This document shows positions 45,691 through 57,069 of a DNA stretch of 64,000 bases, piece after piece (position 1 is the stretch's first letter; the number at the start of each line of letters is the position of its first letter). A program made the translations under genes and the position numbers. The stretch spans positions 141,987,369 through 142,051,368 of the forward strand of contig OY755039.1 of the NCBI GenBank assembly GCA_963576565.1, read 5' to 3'. Under the pieces are notes generated by a model, which was not told the origin of the DNA, did not search any database, and saw only the letters and a program-made list of their open reading frames with translations. The stretch comes from Aspidapion aeneum (Eukaryota > Arthropoda > Insecta > Coleoptera > Brentidae).

Positions 45691-47774
45691 TATGCAATTT
45701 TCAAAGGTTCGGTTCGGTTCGTTGACTATCAGGACGTGTTCCAGACGGGGATCACTCGTATCCTCGTGATCGACGTTGGAGAAAGTGAAAACCAAACAGT
45801 TTTAACAAGTTCCCAACGAAAGCCTCAAACCATCAGTATAATCCAATGCCGGTAAAAGTATTTTCCCTCGGAGTAGTTGTTTCTGGTGGTTTCACACAAC
45901 TTATGCTCTACACGGAGCTATCGCCTACATTCGCCTGAGGATGGCCCAAAAGGTCGAAACCGGTCCGGTTGTGGATTGACATGAAACGCTTGTTCCTGAC
46001 TATCAGGGCGTGTTCCAGACGGGGATCACTCGTATCCTCGTGATCGACGTTGGAGAAAGTGAAAACCAAACACTTTTAACAAGTTCCCAACGAAAGCCTC
46101 AAACCATCAGTATAATTCAATGCCGGTAGGGCTATTTTCCCTCGGAGTAGTTGTTTCTGGTAGTTTCACACAACTTATGCTCTACACGGAGCTATCGCCT
46201 ACATTCACCTGAGGATGGACCAAAAGGTCGAAACCGGTCCGGTCGTGGATTGGCATGGAACGCTTCTTCCTGACTATCACGACGTGTTCCAGACGGGGAT
46301 CACTCGTAACCTCGTGATCGACGTTGGAGAAAGTGAAAACCAAACAGTTTTAACAAGTTCCCAACGAAAGCCTCAAACCATCAGTATAATTCAATGCCGG
46401 TAGGGGTATTTTCCCTTGGTGTAGTTGTTTCTGGTGGTTTCACACAACTTATGCTCTACACGGAGCTATCGCCTACATTCACCTGAGGATGGCCCAAAAG
46501 GTCGAAACCGGTCCGGTCGTGGATTGGCATGGAACGCTTCTTCCTGACTATCACGACGTGTTCCAGACGGGGATCACTCGTATCCTCGTGATCGACGTTG
46601 GAGAAAGTGAAAACCAAACACTTTTAACAAGTTCCCAACGAAATAATGCCGGTAGGGCTATTTTCCCTCGGAGTAGTTGTTTCTGGTAGTTTCACACAAC
46701 TTATGCTCTACACGGAGCTATCGCCTACATTCACCTGAGGATGGCCCAAAAAGTCGAAACCGGTCCGGTCGTGGATTGGCATGGAACGCTTCTTCCTGAC
46801 TATCACGACGTGTTCCAGAAGGGGATCACTCGTATCCTCGTGATCGACGTTGGAGAAAGTGAAAACCAAACAGTTTTAACAAGTTCCCAACGAAAGCCTC
46901 AAACCATCAGTATAATTCAATGCCGGTAGGGGTATTTTCCCTCGGAGTAGTTGTTTCTGGTGGTTTCACACAACTTATGCTATACACGGAGCTATCGCCT
47001 ACATTCACCTGAGGATGGACCAAAAGGTCGAAACCGGTCCGGTCGTGGATTGGCATGGAACGCTTCTTCCTGACTATCACGACGTGTTCCAGACGGGGAT
47101 CACTCGTAACCTCGTGATCGACGTTGGAGAAAGTGAAAACCAAACAGTTTTAACAAGTTCCCAACGAAAGCCTCAAACCATCAGTATAATTCAATGCCGG
47201 TAGGGGTATGTATGTTTCTGGTGGTTTCACACAACTTATGCTCTACACGGAGCTATCGCCTACATTCACCTGAGGATGGCCCAAAAGGTCGAAACCGGTC
47301 CGGTCGTGGATTGGCATGGAACGCTTGTTCCTGACTATCAGGACGTGTTCCAGACGGGGATCACTCGTATCCTCGTGATCGACGTTGGAGAAAGTGAAAA
47401 CCAAACAGTTTTAACAAGTTCCCAACGAAAGCCTCAAACCATCAGTATAATTCAATGCCGGTAGGGGTATGTATGTTTCTGGTGGTTTCACACAACTTAT
47501 GCTCTACACGGAGCTATCGCCTACATTCACCTGAGGATGGCCCAAAAGGTCGAAACCGGTCCGGTCGTGGATTGGCATGGAACGCTTCTTCCTGACTATC
47601 AGGACGTGTTCCAGATGGGGATCACTCGTATCCTCGTGATCGACGTTGGAGAAAGTGAAAACCAAACAGTTTTAACAAGTTCCCAATGAAAGCCTCAAAC
47701 CATCAGTATAATTCAATGCCGGTAGAGGTATTTTCCCTCGGAGTAGTTGTTTCTGGTGGTTTCACACAACTTAT
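45691..47774 (+). repeat. Satellite, eight copies of an approximately 274-bp unit
   Basis: The phrase GGGGATCACTCGTA recurs eight times from 45748 to 47620. Unit lengths are 274, 274, 252, 274, 261 and 261; the short ones are explained by 22-bp and 13-bp deletions. The copies are 95-99% identical. Most units hold an open frame of about 62 codons starting MAQKVETGPVVDWHG and ending SIIQCR; the unit length is not a multiple of three. The GC content is clearly higher than the surroundings. The array sits in the presumed intron 1 of gene B. Confidence 0.93.
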
Positions 47775-48570
47775 TACTTAGTTGTTTTTCGCCAAGTCAA
47801 AGTTTGCAAGAAATTCTGTAAAAGATCACTTTTGAGGGAAACGAGAGGGGGGATGTCCCTTTCCCCCCAATTTAAATGAATTCAACTCGAAAAATTAAGT
47901 TTTAAGTTAATACTAATCAAAAATTTTGTTTTACTCACCTTGAGTATTATTTACTGAGTTTCAAAAATCAATGTTCTAAATTTTTGTTTGATTTGAGGAT
48001 TCCAACAAACACATTTATTTTTATTTCAAGGCGGCTACTTTAAAAAGGTATGTTTCACTTATTAAATATTTAACTATATACAATTTGTTTTTGATCAAAA
48101 ATACTTTTTTGAAAAAAAAATGTGTTAAGGATATATAATGCCAACGATTATAAACACACAGGATTGCTTATTTCCATTTAACTCTATGTTATCGTCGCTC
48201 AGCGAGACGCGAACAGTGTCTGCTTACGTCACCAGCGGACCAGTTGCTTTGTTTGTATTGAGAGTTCGTGTGATTTTAAGGTGTTTTTGGCGTTTTTACC
48301 TCCGTTTTTTGCGTTTTTTTAATTATTTGATGGTGTGGTTGACTATTTAGGAGGTAAATCCGAGGGCACGGCAGTGCCTCGCCAAGTTCACGCGCCGTAC
48401 TATCTTTTCTTGAAACATTTCAGCCAATATTTGACTTATCTAAAACTCTACTTCGGAATGAGCTACGAATCTTAAACTTTGCACAGTCGTAGATCTCCAT
48501 GGAGTTAACAATCCGTTCATGTTTAGTTTCATGGAATTCCCAAAAGTACTGAAGTAGTTACGAAATTTCA
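47775..48570. other. Gene B intron, partial inverted match to 52260-52370
   Basis: CGATTATAAACACACAGGAT near 48146 recurs inverted near 52330, with weaker similarity onward (GCTTACGTCAC). No gene is supported, and a 70-codon frame at 48138-48350 is unremarkable. Confidence 0.55.
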
Positions 48571-49125
48571 AAATACTCTGCCAATCTATGGGCACATAAG
48601 CTCACACTGGGTACTATAGTTTTAGTGTATCTACTTGAAAGCTAATATAACTAAAAACTGAAGTATATTTTATTGAACTCCAGACTTAATTACCTTTCGT
48701 TTGGTACCACACAAGCCATGTTTTGACTTAAACTCTAATTTTTCAAATCTACCCCCACCCTTTTTTTAAAAACTAAAATGTATTTTTTTTAAACTCCAGA
48801 CTCAATTACCTTTTGTTTGATATCACACACGCCATGTTTTCACTTAAACTCCAATTTTTTAAATATACCCCCACCCTTTTTTTAAAATAAATTAAAATGT
48901 ATTTTGTTTAACTCCAGACTCAATTACCTTTCGTTTGATATCACACACGCCATATTTCCCCATAAACTCTAATTTTTGAAATCAACCCCCACCCTTTTAT
49001 TTGGTTTGTGTTCGGTGGATTTTGTTCATTTTTAAATGGGACCATCTCGGCCAAAACCCAGCCTAGGTACCAAATTTCATTAAAATCGGCCAAGTGGTTT
49101 TTGAGTTATGCGCGTTGGTCGTTAC

Positions 49126-49174
<49 letters not shown>

Positions 49175-49773
49175 TACAGACAGACAGACAGACAGACGGC
49201 GCAACAAAAATGTTTCAAAATCATCTGAAACGCAAAGATATATAAAAAAATTTGAAATCGGAGCAACTTTTCTTTTCTCGAAAAAATTAGGATCACCATA
49301 GCTCACACTACTATAGTATTGTTACGGGTTCTCCACAACAATTAAAAACTCGCAATTGTTGAAAACGATACGTCAATTTATTCCGACAAATTATGTACAA
49401 AAACACGCACTTAAACTTACTAATAACTTGCTAATAATTCACTACTTTAATACGCCTATTAACTTCGCGTTAACATCTAGCGATCACTACCATTGGTTAT
49501 CTCTGACTGACTGATGCACGACGTCCGGCCTTATATATGAGGGGCTGCCTACTATTCGAGAACCCTTCCATCCTTGTTCGATTCGGAATAATTCCAGCCT
49601 TTTCTAGACGGACCGTTCGCATACCAGTCTGTCACAGATAACGCAACTTAAAACCTAGATTAAGAATACAACCATAAAATACGTCAACCTAATACTACAC
49701 TAAACCTAAATAAATTCTAACTATAAAATTTAAATACTTAAATTTGTAACAGTATAGTATATGTGTGAGCTAA
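48571..49773 (-). mobile_element. Helentron-like microsatellite element, copy C, split by a solo LTR
   Basis: In reverse orientation: AAATACTCTGCCAATCTATG end, stem-loop, three internal units, microsatellite (about 65 bp) and the leading block. The leading stem-loop is interrupted at 49320-49751 by the LTR. Confidence 0.85.
49320..49751 (-). repeat. Solo LTR of the Ty3/gypsy family in copy C
   Basis: TGTTACGGGTTC to TTTGTAACA, homologous to 5007-5423 in reverse. GTAT at 49316-49319 and 49752-49755 is the 4-bp target duplication. It divides the terminal hairpin of copy C. Confidence 0.92.
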
Positions 49774-50330
49774 AACGTCGAAATTGTCACTCACTCACTC
49801 ACATACTCATGTATAGATCATCAAAATTCTACTGTACTTCCACACATGCTACAAAGCTGAAATTTGGCAGACTGATAGAAATTATGACCAAACCCCTGGA
49901 AAAAATCAAAAAGCCCCAAAATTCTAATTTACTTCCCTCCCCTATACATGTAAAACTATGTAAAAGTTACATTGTCCACTTCCAGAAACGCTCGAGAGCT
50001 GGGATTTGGAAGGCCGATAGGAACTATGATAAAACTATAAAAGAAAATTAAAAAACCCCAAAGTTTAATTAACTTCCCTCCCCTATAAATGTAGAGTTAT
50101 GTAAATTAGCATTGTCCACTTCCAGAAACGCTAGAGAGCTGAGCTTTGGAAGACTGATAGGAACTATGATAAAACTATAGGAAAAAATTTAAAAACACTA
50201 AGATTTTAATTTACTTTCCTTCCCTATAAATGTAAAGTTATGTAAAATTAACATTGCCTACTTCCAGGAACACTAGAGAGCTGAGCTTTAGAAGGCTGAT
50301 AAGAACTATGATAAAACCATAGGAAAATAT
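49774..50330. repeat. Minisatellite, about 140-bp unit, 3.5 copies
   Basis: The phrases GAACTATGATAAAAC, CTTCCCTCCCCTATA and TCCACTTCCAGAAACGCT recur every 140-142 bp. It lies exactly between Helentron-like copies C and D. No coding content. Confidence 0.88.
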
Positions 50331-50903
50331 AAAAATACTCTGCCAATCTATGGGCACCTAAGCTCACACTAGGTACTTTAATTATAGTGTACGTGTGAGT
50401 TAATTAATAATAAGAAATATATAACTAAAAACTGAAATATATTTTATTAAACTCGAGACTCAATTACCTTTCGTTTGATACCACACAAGCCATGTTTTGA
50501 CTTAAACTTTAATTTTTCAAATCTACCCCCACCTTTTTTTTTAACTAAAATGTATTTTGTTTAACTCCAGACTCAATTACCTTTCGTTTGATATCACACA
50601 CGCCATATTTCCACATAAATACTAATTTTTAAAATTTACCCCCACCCTTTTTTTTAAAGTAAAATGTATTTTATTTAACTCCAGACGCAATTACCTTTCG
50701 TTTGATATCACACACGCCATATTTTTACATAAACTCTAATTTTTGATATATACCCCCACCCTTTTATTTGGCTTGTGTTCGGTGGACTTTGTTCATTTTT
50801 AAATGGGACCATCTCGACCCAAAACCCAACGTAAGTACCAAATTTCATTAAAATCGGGCAAGCGGTTTTTGAGTTATGCGCGTTGGTCGTTACAGACAGA
50901 CAT

Positions 50904-50937
<34 letters not shown>

Positions 50938-51073
50938 GGCGCAACAAAAAAGTTTCAAAATCATCTGAAACGCAAAGATATATAAAAATTTTTGAAATCG
51001 GAGCAACTTTTTTTTTCTCGAAAAAATTAGCATATAGCTATAGCTCACACTACTATAGTGTAGTGTGAGCTAA
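50331..51073 (-). mobile_element. Helentron-like microsatellite element, copy D
   Basis: Complete in reverse orientation, from AATACTCTGCCAATCTATGG to GTGTGAGCTAA. Its microsatellite is short (about 45 bp). Confidence 0.85.
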
Positions 51074-51181
51074 AAACACAACATTTTTAATAAGGCATTG
51101 CAAAGGTTTTGAACAATATCCCGTATATTTTACTACTTTAAAACTTAAATATTATCCAAATCCTTTAAAAAAGCAGTGAAA

Positions 51182-51435
51182 TCATAACAAAAACATTTTA
51201 TGTAAAAAAGCCAAGTACGCGAAAGTGGTATTCCGTAAAAAGAATTGAGATAAAAGTAAAGCCAAGTTCTACAATACAAATTTCAAAATGAATGGTTCTT
51301 ACTAGTTTGGAAATGTTTTTCTAAACTTGGCTATTACGGCTGCAAATGACTCTTAGGAAATTCCAACCATTCATTTTATCTCAATACCACTTTCGCGTAC
51401 TTGGCTTTTTTTTACATGAAATATTTTTGTTATGA
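51182..51435. mobile_element. 254-bp foldback MITE
   Basis: The ends TCATAACAAAAACATTTTAT and its near-complement are inverted, and the arms continue through GCCAAGTACGCGAAAGTGGT. Arms of about 70 bp surround a unique centre. Confidence 0.85.
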
Positions 51436-52820
51436 TAAACCTTTAGAAATGTGAATTAAGTGAATTGATATAAAGAAAGCACATTAATTTATTGTTGAAA
51501 TAAAAGCTTTGTGTCCCCTCTTTCAGTGTAGAAATATAAATATATATACTTTTATATTATTATATTTATATAAAATTTTAATTTTTTTGAATTTTTGGAA
51601 ACTCCTTGCTCATTAAATTAATCAGATTAAAGAAAATTGGTAATTATGCCGCAAACGTACTTCTTTTATTAAACTGATTATTGGAAAGTTTATTTTGTAG
51701 ATAGTTTCTCCCAGTTTAGTTTCAGTTTTTTTCTTAAGTTTTTTTAGTCTCTTTATAGAAGTTTTCAGAAACATGTTACAGGAGAAGGAGTGAAAACGAG
51801 CGCTATGTGGGATAAAAACAACTCATAACACAAACAATGTAAATCATTTGAAAAAAACTTATGAAAATCTATTGATTGATGAAGTTGAAAAACACATCTT
51901 ATTTAGCTGTTTTCTCCAAAAACTGACTGGTTTTTGATATAATATTGCAATTTTAGATCTGAAATATCAAATAAATACCTTTTTGTTACAACATAATATA
52001 AGTGTATTTTATTATATCCGCAACAAAAACAATAAATTATACATCTAATGATTTAAATTGATTAAACTTTTAGAAAAAAATCCTACTTCTATTCTAAAAC
52101 TTTCAACTATTTAAAAAAGAAACTCCAACATATCGTCTGGTAGGAAAATTCAGCTCTCAGAGCAAACTCTTGATTTTACCATCACGAATGAAAAATTTGT
52201 TTGCAAATAAACAAGAAAAAAGCGGGAAAAACTCACGATTGCAATGTGTATTAAATGAAGCGCGATGAGCAGAGGTCCACTAGTGACGTAAGCAAGGCAC
52301 CGCCTACCGCTAAAAGATTCGAGCTAACAAGCAATCCTGTGTGTTTATAATCGTTGACAAAATGCCACAAGATATATAAAAAAGTGCACTACCTTTAGAT
52401 GGTACTAAGGTACATGGTTAAAAAGGAAATTTTATCCGCTTGCAAAATGATTTTTTAGAATATTTTTAGGAAAGTTGACCGTTTCCGAGTTATTAGTAAA
52501 AAACCGTCAAAAAGCGCGTTCAAGGGGGGGAACCACCCCCCTATGTTCGGGCGAGTCTTATGTCTATCCATACTAAGTGTGTTGCTTCTATCATTAAACG
52601 CAGTATCGGACCCCGTAGGGCTAGAACTAGGAGTAGTTTTTTCTGTTGTTTTCACACATTGATTATATGTGTTGTCCAATCAATGTATTTGATATGTATG
52701 TATTCTGTGTGTAAAAACTTAATATAGTTTGAGAATGGGGGGGTTTTTTTCTTTTTCTCCTCCCGTAGATCCGCGCCTGGGAGTGCACACTGGGCTAGAT
52801 CAGATCCGTCATGGATCCAT
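51436..52820. other. Gene B intron, no supported gene
   Basis: AT-rich to about 52250. 52260-52370 is an inverted match to 48140-48240. 52600-52680 (AGGAGTAGTTTTTTCTG...TTTCACACA) weakly resembles the end of the 274-bp satellite unit. Confidence 0.5.
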
Positions 52821-52830
52821 TTATTTTTAG

Positions 52831-52968
52831 ATGATTTGTTTCTCATTAATACAACGGGGTGTCAAATAGAGAATATAGACCCACATGACCACGAAGTGAT
52901 GGAATATGTCCACAAAGTTGAAGAAATTAATTGTCCGGGAGATGTTTTAACGTACATATCTAAAGAAC
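52831..52968 (+). CDS. DUF229 gene B, second exon
   Basis: A 138-nt exon from acceptor CATTTATTTTTAG to donor GTAAGT, phase 1 in and phase 1 out. It encodes DDLFLINTTGCQIENIDP, then HDHEVMEYVHKVEEINCP and GDVLTYISKE. (F/L)LxNxxGCxIxxxDPxxxxVxxYxxK...(N)C followed by LTYI is the start of the lumenal part of DUF229 proteins, with the two family-conserved cysteines. It joins in phase to the tandem first exons at 42735 or 43443. The next exon, expected to carry a C-C-Y-x-x-I motif, was not recognised before 62355. Confidence 0.87.
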
Positions 52969-53239
52969 GTAAGTTTTAAGGGTCCTTTCAATGACTTTTT
53001 AATTTGGTTGTCCCATCGATCAAGCTATGGGCGAATTTTCGTTAAATGTACATTTGCTGTCCCCAGCTTATTTTAATTTTATTTTAAACTTTTATTGAAA
53101 AGCTGACTATTTATTAAATATAAACACTTATTTTCTACGAGAGTCCATCATATTTTATAAAATTTTTACATCAGTATTTAAAATATGGCAGAAAAACTAG
53201 GTAAAATGTCCTGTTACCTAACCTTCTAACTCTTAGTAA

Positions 53240-55216
53240 AAACATAATAAAGAAAGAAGCAAATATCTCACTAGTTAATAAACTGACTGACTGGATTAGT
53301 TTTAAACAAAGTCTGTCAGAAAAAATAAACCTATCAGTACCATTGCAAACGCCAGAACAAATCGATAAAGAAGTTGAATATTTTGTGACAAATATTCAAC
53401 AAGCAGCTTGGGAAAACAGTCCAAAACCAAAGAGAATTTTTAAGGGAAAAAACTATCCAAAGGAAATTAGAGACCTTATATTGGAAAAAAGGAAGTGGTG
53501 GCAAAGCCGTGATCCTCGGGACAAAACAAATCTCAACAACATGACGCAGGGCATTAGGCGAGAAATTCTAGTAATAAAAAATGAATCTATTAACCATTTT
53601 CTTAATGAACTTACAGATGATAAAAATACCGACTATTCCCTTTGGAAAGCAGCCAAAGATTTTAAAAGACCAATTATCCATATTCCACCCATACGAAAAT
53701 CTAACAACCAGTGGGCAAGGAGTAACGAAGAAAAAGCAGATATTTTTGCCAGTCATTTAGAAAAAACATTTCAGCCCCACGAAGCACCAGATGAACACTT
53801 TCATTTAAATGAACCCCATCAAATCGAGGACCATATTAAGCTTACATCACCAAAAGAAATATTAACAGAAATCAAAAATATTAATTCGAAAAAAGCCCCA
53901 GGGTATGATCTTATTAACGGGGTAGTCATAAAACAACTCCCCAGAAAAGCTATCGTAAAACTATGCAACCTAATTAATGCGTCTTTTAGGCTTAGCTTTG
54001 TACCTAAACTGTGGAAAGTTGCAGAAGTTATCATGATTCCAAAACCGGGAAAACCACTCCATGACGTGTCATCTTACAGGCCAATATCTTTGCTGCCAAT
54101 TATATCCAAGCTCTATGAAAAATTATTGCTTAAAAGAATAAAACCCATCATAGAAAGCCAAGAAATTATTCCATCTCATCAATTTGGTTTTCGAGACAAG
54201 CATTAGCACGATAGATCAAGTACACAGAATTACTAATATAATAGAAAAAGCACTAGAAGAGGGAAAAGTTTGTTCTGCAGTTTTTCTAGATGTAGCACAA
54301 GCATTTGACAAAGTGTGGCATGAAGGCCTTAATTTTAAACTAAAACGGTTTCTGCCAAAACAATATTCGGATATTTTGGAATCATACATATCTGATAGAC
54401 ATTTTAGAGTAAACCAGGAAGACTCATACTCAAATTTAAGAGAAATTCAAGCAGGCGTGCCCCAGGGTAGCGTACTAGGCCCTTATCTATACTTATTATT
54501 CACTTGTGATATCCCAAAGCCAGAAAATTGTCACTTAGCAACATTTGCCGATGATACTGGTTTATTGACGGTAGAAAAATCTATTGAAAAATGCATAGAA
54601 AAACTTCAGGATGCAGTTCACAGTTGGACCACAAAGTGGCGAATAAAATTAAATGAAACCAAATCAATTCATGTTGATTTTACAAACAAAAATATAAATC
54701 ACATACAAATAACAATTAATAACATTCCAGTACCATATTCGAATTAGGCAAACTATCTAGGTATGACACTTGATGCCAAATTGCGCTGGAAAGCACATGT
54801 TAAGAAAAAAAAAAGAAGAACTTGAGATAAGGTATAGAAAAATGAACTGGCTAATTGGAAGGAAGTCCAATTTAACAATTCATAATAAGTTACTGCTTTA
54901 TAGACAAATACTAAAACCAGTATGGACATATGGTATTCAACTATGGGGTTGTGCTAAAGAGAGTAACATTCTAGTTGTACAGAGATTTCAAAATAAAGTA
55001 TTAAGAAACCTTGTGAATGCACCTTGGTACGTTCGAAATAGTGACCTTCATCGAGATCTAAAAATCGAAACTGTAGCAGAGACTATAAAAAAGTACGCAA
55101 AAAGCCATGAAGATAGACTCCATCGGCATGTGAATGTGGAAGCAATTCAGCTTCTAGACAATACTATGCTAGTTCGAAGACTAATAAGAGTGAAGCCGTT
55201 TGAGCTAGTAAACTAA
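53240..55216 (+). pseudogene. Jockey-like non-LTR reverse transcriptase, 5'-truncated and broken
   Basis: It begins mid-protein (about 53240, KLTDWISFKQSL) and runs through SLWKAAKDFKRP, SKKAPGYDLINGVVIKQLP, SSYRPISLLPIISKLYEKLL, HQFGFRDKH, FLDVAQAFDKVWHEGL, QAGVPQGSVLGPYLYLLF and the catalytic TFADDTG to a C-terminus ending VKPFELVN. Breaks: a frameshift near 54204, TAG at 54745-54747, and a second frameshift in an A-run near 54812. The domain order and motifs suit the Jockey clade. There is no endonuclease domain. Confidence 0.93.
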
Positions 55217-55755
55217 GTGAATTACACATAAAACAAAATAATGCTATAAACACAACACAATTGTGAGTTACAGACTAAACAAAGCGGGGAGAACTGTTGA
55301 GTGAACCCTAAGTTTAAATCTGACTTTTCTAGTAAATTAAGTTAAAACAAAATTGCTAATTAGTCTTACTGACTAGATTGTAATAAAAAAAACACAGTGT
55401 GTTTGACAAATTAAAAAAAAACCTAACTGTCCCCAGGGCCGATGTTTAAATTTAGATGTTTTTATTTTTCTTTCCTGTAGCTTTCTAACAAAAAAATTAC
55501 AATTTTTGGACAACCAAAAGTTTTTCCACCTATTTATCAAGAAAAAATAGTTTTTCGCAAAATAGTTTACACTCTAAAAAATGTTAAAGTTCAGATTCAA
55601 AAATCTTGTCTTTTCCCTAACGTCGTCTTCCTGGCCTGCTGCTGAAAAGCAGAGACATAAGGTGCGGATAACTTCATGGTGTTTCCAGAGAGCATCTTAA
55701 CTTTTTTTTTATATATTAAAGAATAATGGGAAGACCAAACCAATACCAAGAGATT
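55217..55755. other. Probable Jockey-like 3' UTR, then unassigned intron
   Basis: The retroelement's tail probably ends in the A-rich stretch around 55385-55425. Nothing else was recognised up to 55755. Confidence 0.5.
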
Positions 55756-55926
55756 TTAGCTCACACATATACTATACTATAGTAGTGTGAGCTTTGGTGA
55801 TCCTAATTTTTTCGAGAAAAAAAAAGTTGCTCCGATTTCAAAAATTTTTATATATCTTTGCGTTTCAGATGATTTTGAAACTTTTTTGTTGCGCCGTCTG
55901 TCTGTCTGTCTGTCTGTCTGTCTGTA

Positions 55927-55969
<43 letters not shown>

Positions 55970-56536
55970 ATGTCTGTAACGACCAACGCGCATAACTCAA
56001 AAACCGCTTGGCCGATTTTAATGAAATTTGGTACCTAGGCTGGGTCTTGGGTCGAGATGGTCCCATTTAAAAATGAACAAAATCCACCCAACAGAAACCA
56101 AATAAAAGGGTGGGGGTAGATTTCAAAAATTAGAGTTTATGTGAAAATATGGCGTGTGTGATATCAAACGAAAGGTAATTGAGTCTGCAGTTAAACAAAA
56201 TACATTTTAATTTATTTTTAAAAAAAAGGGTGGGGGTATATTTTAAAAATTAGAGTTTAAGTGAAAATATGGCGTGTGTGATATCAAACGAAAGGTAATT
56301 GAGTCCGGAGTTTAACAAAATACATTTTAGTTTTTTGTTTTTTTTTAAAGGTGGCGGTAGATTTCAAAAATTTGAGTTTAAGTCAAAACATGGCTTGTGT
56401 GGTATCAAACAAAAGGTAATTTAGACTGGAGTTAAATAAAATATATTTCAGTTTTTAGTTATATTAGCTCACACGTACACTATAACTATAGTACCTAGTG
56501 TGAGCTTAGGGGCCCATATATTGGCAGAGTATTTTT
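55756..56536 (+). mobile_element. Helentron-like microsatellite element, copy E
   Basis: Complete + orientation copy with both stem-loops (stem AGCTCACAC), a GTCT tract of about 80 bp with GTAT variants, three internal units and the end GGCAGAGTATTTTT. Confidence 0.87.
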
Positions 56537-57069
56537 GTGATCTCACCTCAATTTCTTGAATTTCAAAAAAATAAGGTAAATGTCCGTTACCGGTACCCTT
56601 GGTTTACCCTGATTTTTCTTCCCAAATCTTTAGGGTTAGGAGAATGACCATATTAGGACTACATGTGTTGGGTTTTTGTTTTAGGCTCATGTTTAATTCG
56701 AGCAAAGCCGCTGAGCTTAAAGAGAGATTGAAGAAGTTCTCATTAAAATGTTTCAAGATTTATTACTGACTTGTCATTACCCTAAAGCATGGTCATTACC
56801 ATAACGCTTCTTCCACGTTAATTTTTTAGTCACTGACATTTGGCATATTAATATATTTTTTTATAATTATAGTAACAAATTCCTTTCAAAATTATCTAAA
56901 CACCCATTAGAAAAGTAGGAAAACATATTGTAGATAAATATTTACCCTAAAATTTATCCAAAAAACAAATATAATTCTTCCATCATTTGTAGCAATATTA
57001 CAGAATGTGCTAAGTGTTCCGTTTAATTTTATTAATTAAATACTATCATTAAAGAGTAATTCTGAAGAA
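56537..57069. other. AT-rich intron, no supported feature
   Basis: Nothing recognised. It separates Helentron-like copies E and F. Confidence 0.5.

Noticed and set aside
45643..47464. 62-codon frames of the satellite as genes
   Set aside because: Repeated per unit, with no splice or transcription signals; treated as part of the satellite.
45691..47774. CRISPR array
   Set aside because: The units are nearly identical over their full 274 bp, with no unique spacers, and the genome is eukaryotic.
48138..48350. 70-codon frame MPTIINTQDCLF
   Set aside because: Hydrophobic AT-derived composition, partly in a sequence that recurs inverted at 52.3 kb.
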